The notes under the pieces: generated by a model | Databases searched by the model: none | What the model was told of the DNA's origin: nothing | What the model saw: the letters and a program-made list of their open reading frames with translations, nothing else | In this document: positions 8,902 through 19,300 of the stretch, piece after piece | Numbering within the stretch: position 1 is the stretch's first letter | Layout of the letters: each line of letters starts with the position of its first letter | Translations under genes and position numbers: made by a program | Source of the DNA: Chitinophagales bacterium | GTDB taxonomy: Bacteria; Bacteroidota; Bacteroidia; Chitinophagales; Chitinophagaceae | DNA: 64,000 bases | Direction of reading: 5' to 3' | Assembly: GCA_026936105.1 (NCBI GenBank) | Contig: JAIXKI010000031.1 | Location: 89,730 to 153,729, forward strand

Positions 8902-9489
8902 CTATTTGAATGAAGAAGAGCTGTTGGGCTGATATAAAAATCTCAGTTTATAGTTGATAATGGTTGGAACGGGCCCTGTGAATGGAGCATAAGTGGCTTC
9001 CAGTATCTCCATTTTGGCATAATGGTCATCTGCTGTCCTGAAGATGAAAACCTTGCCGGGCTTTGGCAAAAATGAGTGTGTGTTCATATCATAATTGTAC
9101 CAGCTTCCGTCAACAATAGCGGGATGACCTGCAGCAGTATCATAAGCATATCCGCTTGCAGGAATGGAAGTGATATCATCCAAGATCCCGTTTTGCAGGA
9201 TCACACCTGCATTGCCCGGGCCGCTTGCGTTGCTATTCACAATGAAAGTAGTAAGCCTCAGGCCAAAATCCCATTTATTCGAGGCAGAATCGGAATTGCT
9301 TACCGTTCCACCTTTTTTAAAACTGAAAAACGCAAAAGGGCTGTTTGCCGAAAAATTAACAGACAGTACTGCAGTATCCACTTTCGCCACATTGTTTGGT
9401 GAACTATCCTCTTTTTTACAGGAACTGAAAAACAGAAGACTGCCTGCCGATAATGCCAATGTAATTAAGAAAAACCGTGTTGATTTCAT
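8902..9489 (-). CDS. HmuY family heme-binding lipoprotein
   Basis: This 195-residue protein has a lipoprotein signal peptide ending in a lipobox-like LFFSSC (Cys at about 24), so it is probably anchored in the outer membrane. The mature part resembles HmuY, the secreted heme-binding protein of Bacteroidota. It has the KWDFGLRLTTFIVNSNA block, a GPGNAGV loop, and a C-terminal strand region GKVFIFRTADDHYAKMEI. Its ATG overlaps the stop of the TonB receptor gene (ATGA), which suggests translational coupling. This HmuR-HmuY type pairing takes heme from host or environmental proteins. The specific heme ligands cannot be confirmed by eye. Confidence 0.8.
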   Translation of the reverse strand: MKSTRFFLITLALSAGSLLFFSSCKKEDSSPNNVAKVDTAVLSVNFSANSPFAFFSFKKGGTVSNSDSASNKWDFGLRLTTFIVNSNASGPGNAGVILQNGILDDITSIPASGYAYDTAAGHPAIVDGSWYNYDMNTHSFLPKPGKVFIFRTADDHYAKMEILEATYAPFTGPVPTIINYKLRFLYQPNSSSSFK

Positions 9490-11624
9490 AAGTGTTCTTT
9501 TTTATGATTTTTTGTAAATGAATAGAAAACAGAAATGTAAGGTTGAATGCCCGGCTGGTCCGGAAGATTCAACGGATCCCTATAATTGAGCAGGTTATCA
9601 ATGCCTGCCTGAAAATTGAGATCCCTGATCTTTTTAATGACGGAAAAATTCAGCATTAAAGATCCTGAAGCAAATTCATCGCTGCGGTTAATGATCCCGT
9701 TTCCGTCTTTATCCGTGGTACCCCAACGGCTCCGGTAAATGGCACGGAAAGAGCCTGACCATCCGGACTTATCATCTTCATAAAACAATTTAAGGTTGGC
9801 CATGTGTGCTGACCGGTTGGGCAATCCTGCATAATCACTTCTTTTGATTTTATATACCTGGTTAGAATTGAGTTTTCTCGCATACAGGTCTCCGGCTTTT
9901 ATCTCTTTCAGAACATCCTTATCCGCAGTGATAAGGAATTGATACCCGCCCTGGAGCATGATCTTTTTGTTTATCAGAAACTGAAACTGCGGCTCTACTC
10001 CCTCTGTGTATGCCCTGTTGATATTAAAATAACTGTACACCGGTGCGTCATTGCTGCGGTAAGCAACGATCTCATACTGGATCAGGTTGTTAATATCGTT
10101 TCTGAAAATATTGGCTGAAAAACTAAGCCTGGGGCTCACCTCATAATGTAGATCAATATTCAATCCCCTTGAGATCTCGGGTTTCAGCAAGGAAATTTTA
10201 TATGCTGACGGCAAAACGGAAGACAGCAATCCCTGCCTTTGCTGCTCCAGTAATTGCTGAGCTGTTATCTCGCTGGCGCCATAGATCAGGTAGCCACCGG
10301 CTGCATCATTGGTAAAATTCAAATATTGCTGACGGAAGTCCGGCGCTTTAAATCCCGATCCGTAAGAAATATTGATCCGCAGATTATTGCCAGGTTTATA
10401 ACTCAGGGCAAGTTTGGGGCTTAGCCTTGACCTGTATGCAGTGTTGTCATCATAACGTGCACCGGCTATAATAGTAAGATCACCGGCTGCTCTCCATTCA
10501 TTTTGTACAAACAAATAACGTAATGCATCACTTTTCCGGGCATTGTAGCGGTTCGTATTCAAAACATCGGCTGCAATTCCTCCGCCTGCACTCAAAAAAT
10601 TGTTCTTTTGCCATTTCCAATCGGTCTGGTCTTCTGCTTTGAAAAAGTTTTGCTGAAACAGATCATAATAATAAAGCGAATGATCACTTTCTTTGCTCAA
10701 TGATTGTTCATAATGATAGCGGCTAAAATAAAATCTTAATGAAGAACTCAGCCCCGTACTGAATTGGTGAATGAGGGCAGGGTTAAGGCTGATGTCCCTT
10801 GTCTTTGAATAACCGGATACATTGATGGATGATCCCGGGCCGTTTTCTGTTACCGGATAAAAATTATTCTGCGATCCCGTGAAATAACGCCCTGACAGGT
10901 TCAGTTTTGTTTTTGCCGACAATTGATAGACCGATCTTGCCTGAACGGTATAGTTTGAAAACGCATCTACCGTATTTCCCGGAATATTTTTATCGAGATC
11001 GAAACCGTTTGAACTGTTTCGGTTGCCAAAGACCTGCAATCCCCATTTTTGCTTTTTTAACGAAGCAGTGAGATTTGCATCCAAGGCATTGAATCTTCCG
11101 TAGCGAAGTCCGGCGCTGATCCGGTCCTTTTGTGGTTGTTGTGTAATAATATTTACCACTCCTCCCATTGCTTCGCTGCCGTATAAACTTGATGAAGGCC
11201 CTTTTACAATTTCAATTTTTTTGATATCACCCACGGCGATACGGGTGAGATCCAGCACTCCTCCTTCACGGCCGATGACAGGCTCTCCGTCGATCAATAT
11301 CATGGTATAGTCAGGGGAAAGCCCCTGTATCTGCACTCCATTTCCGAAAACCCCGCCTCCCGGCGAATTGGAAGAACTTCCTGATGTGATAAACAATCCC
11401 GTTTGTTCCTGAAGTATATCGTTGAGCCGTACCGAACCCGACTGCCTGATCGTTTTGACGCTGATCATCTGAGCCGGCACAGCCACATTGCTCAGCTTTC
11501 TTTCGGAACGGGTGGCGGTCACGATCACTTCATCAAGCTGTTTTACATAGAGAGAATCCATTTGTGAACAAAGTGATTCAGCAGAAAATAAAAATATCAG
11601 CAGTATTAAACAATTTTTCATCAT
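9486..11624 (-). CDS. TonB-dependent receptor, HmuR-like
   Basis: This outer-membrane receptor of about 712 residues has a signal peptide (CLILLIFLFSAESLCSQ). A TonB-box-like VKQLDEVIVTATRSERK follows, then a plug domain (about residues 40-160, with LIDGEPVIGREGG and KGPSSSLYGSEAMGGVVNII), then a 22-strand barrel with a terminal aromatic residue pattern. The stretch GFKAPDFRQQYLNFTN resembles the FRAP-NPNL region of heme receptors. The overlap with the HmuY-like gene supports heme as substrate, by inference. The start is the ATG at 11624 (or 11621); an in-frame TTG at 11630 is less likely. The 212 bp upstream, shared with the divergent ChaN-like gene, should hold both promoters, but I see no perfect promoter match there. 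Confidence 0.88.
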   Translation of the reverse strand: MMKNCLILLIFLFSAESLCSQMDSLYVKQLDEVIVTATRSERKLSNVAVPAQMISVKTIRQSGSVRLNDILQEQTGLFITSGSSSNSPGGGVFGNGVQIQGLSPDYTMILIDGEPVIGREGGVLDLTRIAVGDIKKIEIVKGPSSSLYGSEAMGGVVNIITQQPQKDRISAGLRYGRFNALDANLTASLKKQKWGLQVFGNRNSSNGFDLDKNIPGNTVDAFSNYTVQARSVYQLSAKTKLNLSGRYFTGSQNNFYPVTENGPGSSINVSGYSKTRDISLNPALIHQFSTGLSSSLRFYFSRYHYEQSLSKESDHSLYYYDLFQQNFFKAEDQTDWKWQKNNFLSAGGGIAADVLNTNRYNARKSDALRYLFVQNEWRAAGDLTIIAGARYDDNTAYRSRLSPKLALSYKPGNNLRINISYGSGFKAPDFRQQYLNFTNDAAGGYLIYGASEITAQQLLEQQRQGLLSSVLPSAYKISLLKPEISRGLNIDLHYEVSPRLSFSANIFRNDINNLIQYEIVAYRSNDAPVYSYFNINRAYTEGVEPQFQFLINKKIMLQGGYQFLITADKDVLKEIKAGDLYARKLNSNQVYKIKRSDYAGLPNRSAHMANLKLFYEDDKSGWSGSFRAIYRSRWGTTDKDGNGIINRSDEFASGSLMLNFSVIKKIRDLNFQAGIDNLLNYRDPLNLPDQPGIQPYISVFYSFTKNHKKEHL

Positions 11625-11836
11625 CCACAATGAGGCGCAAAGATTCCACTGGGATTTTTTTTAACATTCATGTTTTTGTCATAAACATCTGCACAGGATT
11701 GTTTTTACAAACAGATGACTTCATTTTTTTGCATCAATTAAAAGGGTCTTATTAATTTTCTTTCTATACGAGCTCTTAAATACAAAGCATAATCAGGCCT
11801 ACTGTCCGATATTTGTTCCAATAAATTAATACGAAT

Positions 11837-12724
11837 ATGAAATATTTCTTTCTGTCATTACTGATTTTGTCTTATGGCGTAATATTTTCTCAGTCGCCCA
11901 TGGAATCCAATTTCAGAATCTATGATACTAAAGCCAAAGAGATCATATCCGTTGACAGGATCATTGCCAATATGTCTAATGCTGATGTTTTATTCTTCGG
12001 GGAAGAGCATAATGACAGCGCCTGTCATTACCTGGAAGCAGAAATATTCAAAGCGCTCCATCAGAAATTCGGCGACAAAGTTGTACTGAGCCTTGAAATG
12101 TTTGAAACCGACAATCAGTTGGTTCTTGATGAATATCTAAAAGGATTCATTCCAGAAGACCGCCTGGCAAAAGATGCACGCCTCTGGCCCAATTACAAAG
12201 ACTACCGTCCTATGGTGGAGCTGGCAAAAGCAAATCATCTCGATGTGATCGCTGCCGACCCGCCCCGCAGATATGTAAGCATGGTAAGCCGGCTGGGAAT
12301 GTCATCCCTGAATCAATTATCCAAAGAAGCGAAAAAGCTTTTGCCTCCTCTTCCTTTTGACACATTGGGTGGCCGCTATCGAGAACGTTTTTATGAGATC
12401 ATGAAAGGAAGTCCCGGCAGTGACAATCCCAATGTTTATTACAGCCAGAATCTATGGGATGCAGGGATGAGCTATAGCATTTACAAGTACTGGAAGAAAA
12501 ATAAAAAGAAAAAGATCTTTCATTGTGTAGGCGGATTCCACACCTCGGAGAAGTCGGGCACTGCGGCTCAATTGCACATGAGAAGCAAAAAGATCAGGAT
12601 GCTGAATATAGCCAGTGTCAGCGATCCGTCCTACAACAGCAATGATCCGAAGGCATTTGAAAAATTCAGTAACCTCGGCGATTATATTCTGATCACAAAT
12701 CCCAATCTGAAAAAAACATTCTGA
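11837..12724 (+). CDS. ChaN-like heme-uptake protein
   Basis: This 295-residue secreted protein starts with a signal peptide (MKYFFLSLLILSYGVIFSQ). It belongs to the ChaN/Tiki-like family: VLFFGEEHNDSACHYLEAEIF near residue 55, LSLEMFETDNQ near 90, the ADPPRRYV loop, and HCVGGFHTSEKSG near 235 are the conserved acidic and His blocks. ChaN of Campylobacter binds cofacial hemes and is linked to iron uptake. The gene is divergent from the TonB receptor/HmuY pair, so all three probably work on heme. A protease-like (Tiki) activity is an alternative for this fold. It converges with the P1B-4 ATPase gene with 2 bp between stops. Confidence 0.8.
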   Translation: MKYFFLSLLILSYGVIFSQSPMESNFRIYDTKAKEIISVDRIIANMSNADVLFFGEEHNDSACHYLEAEIFKALHQKFGDKVVLSLEMFETDNQLVLDEYLKGFIPEDRLAKDARLWPNYKDYRPMVELAKANHLDVIAADPPRRYVSMVSRLGMSSLNQLSKEAKKLLPPLPFDTLGGRYRERFYEIMKGSPGSDNPNVYYSQNLWDAGMSYSIYKYWKKNKKKKIFHCVGGFHTSEKSGTAAQLHMRSKKIRMLNIASVSDPSYNSNDPKAFEKFSNLGDYILITNPNLKKTF

Positions 12725-12726
12725 GC

Positions 12727-15186
12727 TCAGTAAGCAAGTAATCTCAGCGCATTGAACACCACTATTATGGTAGATCCTTCATGCCCGATAACGGCAGGGC
12801 CGATATGAGCAATGCCTAAAATAGTGAGCGGGATCAATATCACAACCATTCCAAGACTGATAATTAGATTCTGTTTTATGATCCTGTTAGCTTTCCTGCT
12901 TAATCCGATCGCAAACGGAAGATTGCTCAGATGATCAGACATCAATGCAATGTCCGCAGTTTCCAGCGCCACATCGCTGCCTGCTGCTCCCATGGCAATT
13001 CCCACTGTGCTCCTGGACATTGCAGGAGCATCATTCACACCATCGCCGATCATCGCCACTTTCTTTTCAACTGACCTGAGCTTTTCGATCGCTTCCACTT
13101 TTTGTTCCGGCAGCAGGTTTCCCCATGCTTCCGTAAGTCCGATCTCTTTTGCAATGGCATCCGCCACTTTCTGATCATCGCCCGTCAGCATGATCATCTT
13201 GCGGATCCCCATTTCACTGAGCCTGGCCAGCGATGCTTTAGCATCTTTCCTTGAAACATCCATCAGGGTGATGATGCCGATGACCGAGTTCTCTTTTCCA
13301 ACGATCATGGTTGTTTTTCCCTGCGCCTCAAGCTGTTCCACTTTTGTTTTTATATCTCCCCGAAAATTGAATCCGTTTTCTTGGAACAGTTCTTTATTGC
13401 CTATATGGATCGTGCTATTATTATAAACAGCTTTTATTCCTCTTCCCTGTATGGATCTGATACCGGATGCTGCTGCAATCTCTTTTTTCAATTTTTCCAT
13501 GCCACCTTTTACTATGGCTGCAGCCAAAGGATGCTGGCTTAATTTTTCTACAGCTACCACGATCTCCAGCAATTCTTCTTCCGTTATTCCGTTTAACGGA
13601 TACACTCCGGTAAGTTCAGGTTTCCCTTCGGTAAGAGTTCCTGTCTTGTCAAATGCAATTGCAGTAAGCGATCCCAGTTCTTCCAGTGGTTTACCGCCTT
13701 TGATCAGCACACCTCCTCTTGCCGCTCTGGCCACACCGCTCAATACGGCGCTGGGTGTGGCAATTGCCAAAGCACAGGGGCTGGCAGCCACCAAGACGGC
13801 CATCGCCCTGTAAAAACTCACACTGAACGGTTCGTTGGTCACCAGAAAGGCAAACAATAAGACGACTACCAGGATCAGAACACCGGGCACATAATACTTT
13901 TCCAGTTTATCCGTGAAATTCTGGGTGGGAGATTTTTGCGTCTGTGCTTCGTTGACCAGTTTTATCAACCTTGCTATCGTGCTGTCAGCAGCGATCTTTG
14001 TCACTCTGATCTCTAAATTTTCGGCTCCATTCACAGAGCCTGCAAACACTTTGTATTTCGTTTCCATTTTATCAGCCGTATTTATATCAAAACCTGTTTC
14101 GATCACAGGCTCTTTATCTGCCGGTATGCTCTCGCCTGTTATCGGCGCCTGGTTCACACTGCTTCTTCCTTTTATTACCACACCATCGGCCGGAATTTTA
14201 CAATCAGGCTTCACAACAATTGTATCTCCTTTTCTCAATTCTTCGACCGGAACTTCTCTGATGTCATCACCGGTTTTCAGCATTGCCGTTCCGGGAGTGA
14301 GTTCAGCCAGTGCGGCAATAGACTTGCGTGCTTTTTCCATTGCGTAATGTTCAAGTGAATGGCCAAGGCTAAAAAGGAAAAGCAAAAGAGCGCCTTCCTC
14401 CCAATGTCCCAATATTGCTGCACCGACAGCGGCTACCAGCATTAAAAAATCAATTTCAAAATCACCTTTGATGACTCCTTCAATGGCTTCCTTAGTTGTA
14501 TAAAACCCTCCGAAAAAATACGTAACAATATAAAATGCTAATGGAACATACATGGAGATTCCGCTGACCCATGATAATCCGAAACCAATAGCCAGCATTA
14601 TCCCTGAAATGATAGCGAAGATCAATTCTGTTCTCTCCCCAAAAATTCCTCCATGCTGATGCTGATGATCATGATCCGCATGAACATGATCATGCTTTTC
14701 ATGATGGACATGTTCATGCACAGGGTTTTTTTTCAGCTCAGGGGAGATCACCGACAAGCCTGTCTTCTCCAGGTATTTATAAACTTTTACCGGAGTGGTG
14801 GCATGATGATCGAATTCAATACTAATCCACCCTGTAGCTGATACGGAAACCGATAAAATACCTTTCAGGTCTTTCAATCCCAGTTCAATCATGCGGGCAT
14901 GACGAACATACCTGATCCCCTTCACTTCGAGTAACAGATGGCCATATCTTTCTGTAATCTCCGCTCCCGATCTTTCTGCCAGATTTTCCACCTCATCAAT
15001 GGAGATCTCATTAGGGTTATAATGAAAACAAAGTTTTGCCTTGGATGATTCTGTTTCGGGAACAATATGTACTTTTTCGATCCCTTTCCTCTTTTCAATG
15101 GCAGTAATAATGCGTTGCACGCAGGCATCCTTTTCATCAGGAACATCCGGTAATATTATATCCAGGTCAAGTTTGATCTTCTCCAT
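12727..15186 (-). CDS. P1B-4 type heavy-metal transporting ATPase
   Basis: This P1B ATPase of about 819 residues exports metal ions from the cytoplasm. All catalytic motifs are intact: TGES, DKTGTLTEGKP, a His-Pro motif (KLSQHPLAAAIV) and GDGVNDAPAM. The transmembrane metal site is SPC (AASPCALAIATP), and the next helix carries HEGST. These are the two hallmarks of the P1B-4 group, which moves Co, Zn, Cd or Fe(II). Two ferredoxin-like HMA domains at the N-terminus lack the CxxC pair. A His-rich linker (about residues 155-180, alternating His and Asp) could bind metal instead. The start is uncertain: ATG at 15186 (MEKIKLDLDI, 19 bp after the adaptor stop) is chosen, while ATG at 15219 would overlap the adaptor gene by 14 bp. 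Confidence 0.9.
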   Translation of the reverse strand: MEKIKLDLDIILPDVPDEKDACVQRIITAIEKRKGIEKVHIVPETESSKAKLCFHYNPNEISIDEVENLAERSGAEITERYGHLLLEVKGIRYVRHARMIELGLKDLKGILSVSVSATGWISIEFDHHATTPVKVYKYLEKTGLSVISPELKKNPVHEHVHHEKHDHVHADHDHQHQHGGIFGERTELIFAIISGIMLAIGFGLSWVSGISMYVPLAFYIVTYFFGGFYTTKEAIEGVIKGDFEIDFLMLVAAVGAAILGHWEEGALLLFLFSLGHSLEHYAMEKARKSIAALAELTPGTAMLKTGDDIREVPVEELRKGDTIVVKPDCKIPADGVVIKGRSSVNQAPITGESIPADKEPVIETGFDINTADKMETKYKVFAGSVNGAENLEIRVTKIAADSTIARLIKLVNEAQTQKSPTQNFTDKLEKYYVPGVLILVVVLLFAFLVTNEPFSVSFYRAMAVLVAASPCALAIATPSAVLSGVARAARGGVLIKGGKPLEELGSLTAIAFDKTGTLTEGKPELTGVYPLNGITEEELLEIVVAVEKLSQHPLAAAIVKGGMEKLKKEIAAASGIRSIQGRGIKAVYNNSTIHIGNKELFQENGFNFRGDIKTKVEQLEAQGKTTMIVGKENSVIGIITLMDVSRKDAKASLARLSEMGIRKMIMLTGDDQKVADAIAKEIGLTEAWGNLLPEQKVEAIEKLRSVEKKVAMIGDGVNDAPAMSRSTVGIAMGAAGSDVALETADIALMSDHLSNLPFAIGLSRKANRIIKQNLIISLGMVVILIPLTILGIAHIGPAVIGHEGSTIIVVFNALRLLAY

Positions 15187-15205
15187 CCCGAAATTTTTGT
15201 CGAAA

Positions 15206-16375
15206 TTATTCTTCTTCATCCGTATTGATCATTTTGGCGAGTAAAAAATAGGCTCCTTTCACTACCACCCTGGCATCTTCAGGGAATTTTTCGAGTGATT
15301 TAACTTCTGAATAACCCAGATCGGTCGGGCCTTTTATCACTTCTATCCTTTTATAGAAAATCTCATCGCCCTTTTCGCCCGTATAAATAAAGATGTAATC
15401 CTTTCCGAGATTGCTCACGATCGCTTCATCGGGAATGGCATCCGAAAGCGCCGTACCGATACTGATAACAGCAGTCACATTCATGCCGTCTATCAGTCCT
15501 GCCTTATCTCCTTTCACCATGGCATGGGCAACTATGGCTTTGGATTCATCTTCAAACGAAGTGCCGATGGAATAGATGGTGGCATCGTATTCTTTTCCCG
15601 GGTTGTTGGTCAGTGTAAAATGAATGGTTTGCCCGTCCTTCACTTTCGGCAGGTCCTTTTCATAAATAAAAAGATCAAGGTGTAACTGCGAATTGTTCAC
15701 CACTTCGGCAATGGCAGCGCTCGCATCCACAAAAGTTCCGATCTGCGCATTCACTTTACTCACTGTTCCGTCAATAGGAGAAGTGACCGGCAAAGAAGAA
15801 ATGATATTGCCCATGCTGATCTTCGCCGGTGAAATTCCCAGAGTTGATAACTGCTTTTCCAATCCCGCTTTTTCTGCCTGAAGATTCTTCAATTCAGTCT
15901 CTGCCTGCTGCAGGTATTTCCTGGCGCCTGCATTTCCTTCCACTAAAGTTTTCTGCCTTTCATATTCAAGTTCCGCCAGGTTCAACTTGGTATTCACCGA
16001 TAAATACTGCTGTTGCAATTGCACCAGTTCCGGATTGACGATAACAGCAAGCACCTGCCCCTTCCGTACCATGTTACCCGGTTGAATATTCAGACTCCGT
16101 ATGGTGCCCGGGAATAAAGAAGTGATCGTTGCTTTATTCTGATTCGGAACATTGAGAATACCGTTCACTTTTACGGTAGTGCTCAGATCCTTTTTTTCAA
16201 TAGGGCCATATTGCAACCCGATGGTCTTAATCTGTTCTTTATTCAATGATACGGTGGTCAGGTTAGCGACTGCATTTTGCTCTGAGTCTTCCTTGTTTTC
16301 CGGAGTCTTATCATTATTGCAGGAGAACAATAATATCAAACCTAAAAACATCGGGGATACTAATATTTTTTTCAT
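15206..16375 (-). CDS. CzcB/CusB-type periplasmic adaptor
   Basis: This 389-residue membrane fusion protein links the inner-membrane pump to the outer-membrane channel of an RND metal exporter. A lipoprotein signal is seen at the N-terminus (LGLILLFSC, Cys about 19). The family pattern follows: a beta-barrel/lipoyl half motif (FPGTIRSLNIQPGNMVRKGQ), a coiled-coil hairpin of about residues 115-190, a second lipoyl half (SPIDGTVSKVNAQIG), then the barrel domain. It sits 7 bp after the pump gene and just before the P1B-4 ATPase, on the same strand. No C-terminal metal-binding extension is seen. Confidence 0.9.
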   Translation of the reverse strand: MKKILVSPMFLGLILLFSCNNDKTPENKEDSEQNAVANLTTVSLNKEQIKTIGLQYGPIEKKDLSTTVKVNGILNVPNQNKATITSLFPGTIRSLNIQPGNMVRKGQVLAVIVNPELVQLQQQYLSVNTKLNLAELEYERQKTLVEGNAGARKYLQQAETELKNLQAEKAGLEKQLSTLGISPAKISMGNIISSLPVTSPIDGTVSKVNAQIGTFVDASAAIAEVVNNSQLHLDLFIYEKDLPKVKDGQTIHFTLTNNPGKEYDATIYSIGTSFEDESKAIVAHAMVKGDKAGLIDGMNVTAVISIGTALSDAIPDEAIVSNLGKDYIFIYTGEKGDEIFYKRIEVIKGPTDLGYSEVKSLEKFPEDARVVVKGAYFLLAKMINTDEEE

Positions 16376-16382
16376 GACCTGT

Positions 16383-19300
16383 TTATTGATTGATGAGATA
16401 ATAATATTGAATGACCGATTGATTATACTGGTTCAGATTATCCAGATAATTTTTTTGGATATCTATTGCCTGAGTAAGAAACTGGCTCAGTTCCGCAAAC
16501 CCGATCTCCCCGCTGCTGTACGCAATGGATGCACTTTTGATGATCTGTTCCGCCTGGCGTATGCCGGTGGATTCGTAAAATGACAGCATTGTCTGATCCT
16601 TATGTATCTCGTTAAGAGCTATTGCCCTCTCGGTATTGATGACCTGAGATTGATATTCCAGTTCTTTCTGCTGCACCGATACTTCAGCAATGGCAGACCT
16701 CACTTTACTCCTGTATGCCGAACCGCCGAACAAGGGAAATGCCGCAGTGACAGAAAACCCTGAAAAGGGGTCTTTCACTCCATATAATCTTTGTGAAAAG
16801 AACCGCCCGGAGAATTCCGGCTTGTTCATGTTTCTCTGAACCAAAATATTGGCGCCGGCAATATTTATGTTTTGCTGTTGCAGCTTCAGCAAAGGATGAA
16901 GCGAATCAGCCTCTTCGGGTAATGAAAGTTTTTCCAGTCTTTTCTCCACGGGAAATAAGATCTCTTTTGTGTTGAGTAGCTGCATCAACGATTGTTGCCG
17001 GATCATCAACTCACTGTTCAACTGATTTTTCATTGCTTCCACTTCTCTCATCCTTGCTTCTGCAGCTATGCTGTCAAGCCCGGCCACATCACCCGTTCTC
17101 ACTCTCAATGTAGCCACATCATAAAGCGAACTGTAGATGCTGTCAAGCCTTTCAAAAAGTTTTTGCTTTTCTTCCAGGTACCAGAGCTGGTAATAGACAG
17201 TACGGACATCTCTTTTCAGCGCAGCATCTATCACCCGGGTATTGACTTCATAATATTTTGATTGTTCATCAAAATAATTTTTCCTTGCCTTGTACAAACC
17301 CGGCCAGGCAATATCCTGTGACAAGCCGATCTTTAAGACGCCTTCCCGGTCACCGGGATGTATGTCTTCATTTTCCACAAACACTCCCGTCTTCGGAATC
17401 TCATAAGCTGTTTTCTTTTCAAGAACAGAACGGTTGTACTGCTGCCTGTTCACCTGGTATTGAAGATTGTTCTTCAGGGCAGAGTCTATCGCTTCATTTA
17501 CTGTTATTCTTTTTACTGTCTGTGCTTTTACGGGTGATGATGAAAAAACAAAAAATGAAAGAGTAACGATGCTTGCTGCCGGAGTGATTTTCACTTTCAG
17601 TTTTTTTGAAAACAAAGAATATAAAACCGGCATCACTATCAGGGTGAGAAGAGTGGCGGTGACCAAACCTCCGATGACCACTATGGCAAGAGGCCTTTGC
17701 ACTTCAGCTCCAGCTCCCCTTGAGATCACCATGGGCAGAAAGCCGAGAGCCGGTACAGCGCCGGTGATGATCACTGAGCGAAAACGGTTTTTTGTTCCTT
17801 CTAAGATCCTTTGTGTTATATCTGTCATTCCTTTTTTCTTTAATTGATTGAAATGATCTATCAATACGATCCCGTTCAGCACTGATACGCCGAACAGGGC
17901 AATGAATCCGATGCCGGCTGAAATGCTGAAAGGCATTCCTGCAATCCATAATGCCAGCACACCTCCGATCGCTGACAGTGGAATAGCAGAAAAAACAAGA
18001 AGGCATTGCTGAATATTCCCAAATGCAAAAAACAAAAGAACAAAAATCAATGCCAGCGCTACCGGAACGGCAATGCTCAGGCGCTGACTTGCCTCTTCCA
18101 GGTTTTGAAATTGCCCGCCGTAAGTAAAATAATAACCGGGAGGAAGCTTCACTTTTTGTTCCAGTTTATCCTGCAATTCCCTGACCACTGTTTTTACATC
18201 TCTTTCAGGAACATTGAAGCCCACACTGATCCTTCTCTTTGCATCTTCGCGGGTGATCTGCGAGGGGCCGAGTTCATAGTTGATATCCGCCAGTTGTTGA
18301 AGCGGAACCTGCGTGCCCGAAGCAATAGGAACAAAAAGATCTTTTATATCATCAATATCCCGGCGTTTTTCTGTTTGCAGCCGGACAACAAGATCGAATC
18401 TTCTTTCATTTTCAAAAACCAATCCGGCGCTTTCGCCGGCAAATGCTGCTCTTACGATATGATTCAGATCGTCTATATTCACACCATAGCGTGCAATTTT
18501 ATCCCGGTCATATCGAATGGTTATCTGTGGAAGTCCGGAAGTGACTTCCACCCGCGGTGAAACCGTTCCTTTTATGCTATTGATCACATCATTCACCCGG
18601 TGAGCATAAGCCAGCAGGGTATCCATATTCTCACCGAAAATTTTCACGGCCACATCTTGTCGGATGCCGGTCATCAGTTCATTGAACCGCATCTGAATAG
18701 GTTGCTGAAATCCGAAAAAAACCCCGGGAAGCACAGACAATGCATCGGTCATCTTCTGTGCAAGCTCATTCCGGTCGTGTGCAGAGGTCCATTCCGATTT
18801 ATTTTTCAGAATGACCATCATGTCACCGGTATTGATCGGCATCGGGTCGGTGGGCACTTCGGCAGAGCCGATCTTTCCCACCACTTCTTTCACTTCCGGA
18901 AATTTCTCTTTCAACATAGAAGATGCTTTTTCAAACACTTCCACCGTCTGCGAGAGCGAAGACCCCTGAGGCAAAATGGTTTCCACTGCAAAATCTCCTT
19001 CTTCCAGAGTAGGGATGAATTCTCCGCCCAGGTTTCTGAACAGAAGAAAAGATGCCATAAACACTGCCAGTGAGGCAAGCGTGATCTTCCATTTATTTTT
19101 CAATGCAAAATTTAAAACAGGTTTGTATAACCGGTAAAGCCTGTTCATCATCCTGTCGGAGAAATTCTGTTTATGTTTTGTTTTTCTGCCCAGGAAAAGG
19201 GATGACACCATCGGCAGATAGGTGACCGATAAAATGAATGCTCCGAGAATGGCAAAGGAAACTGTCTGCGCCATGGGTTTGAACATCTTTCCTTCTATTC

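Noticed and set aside
18006..18560. 184-codon plus-strand frame inside the RND pump gene
   Set aside because: It is fully covered by the well-supported pump gene on the other strand and has no recognisable motif.
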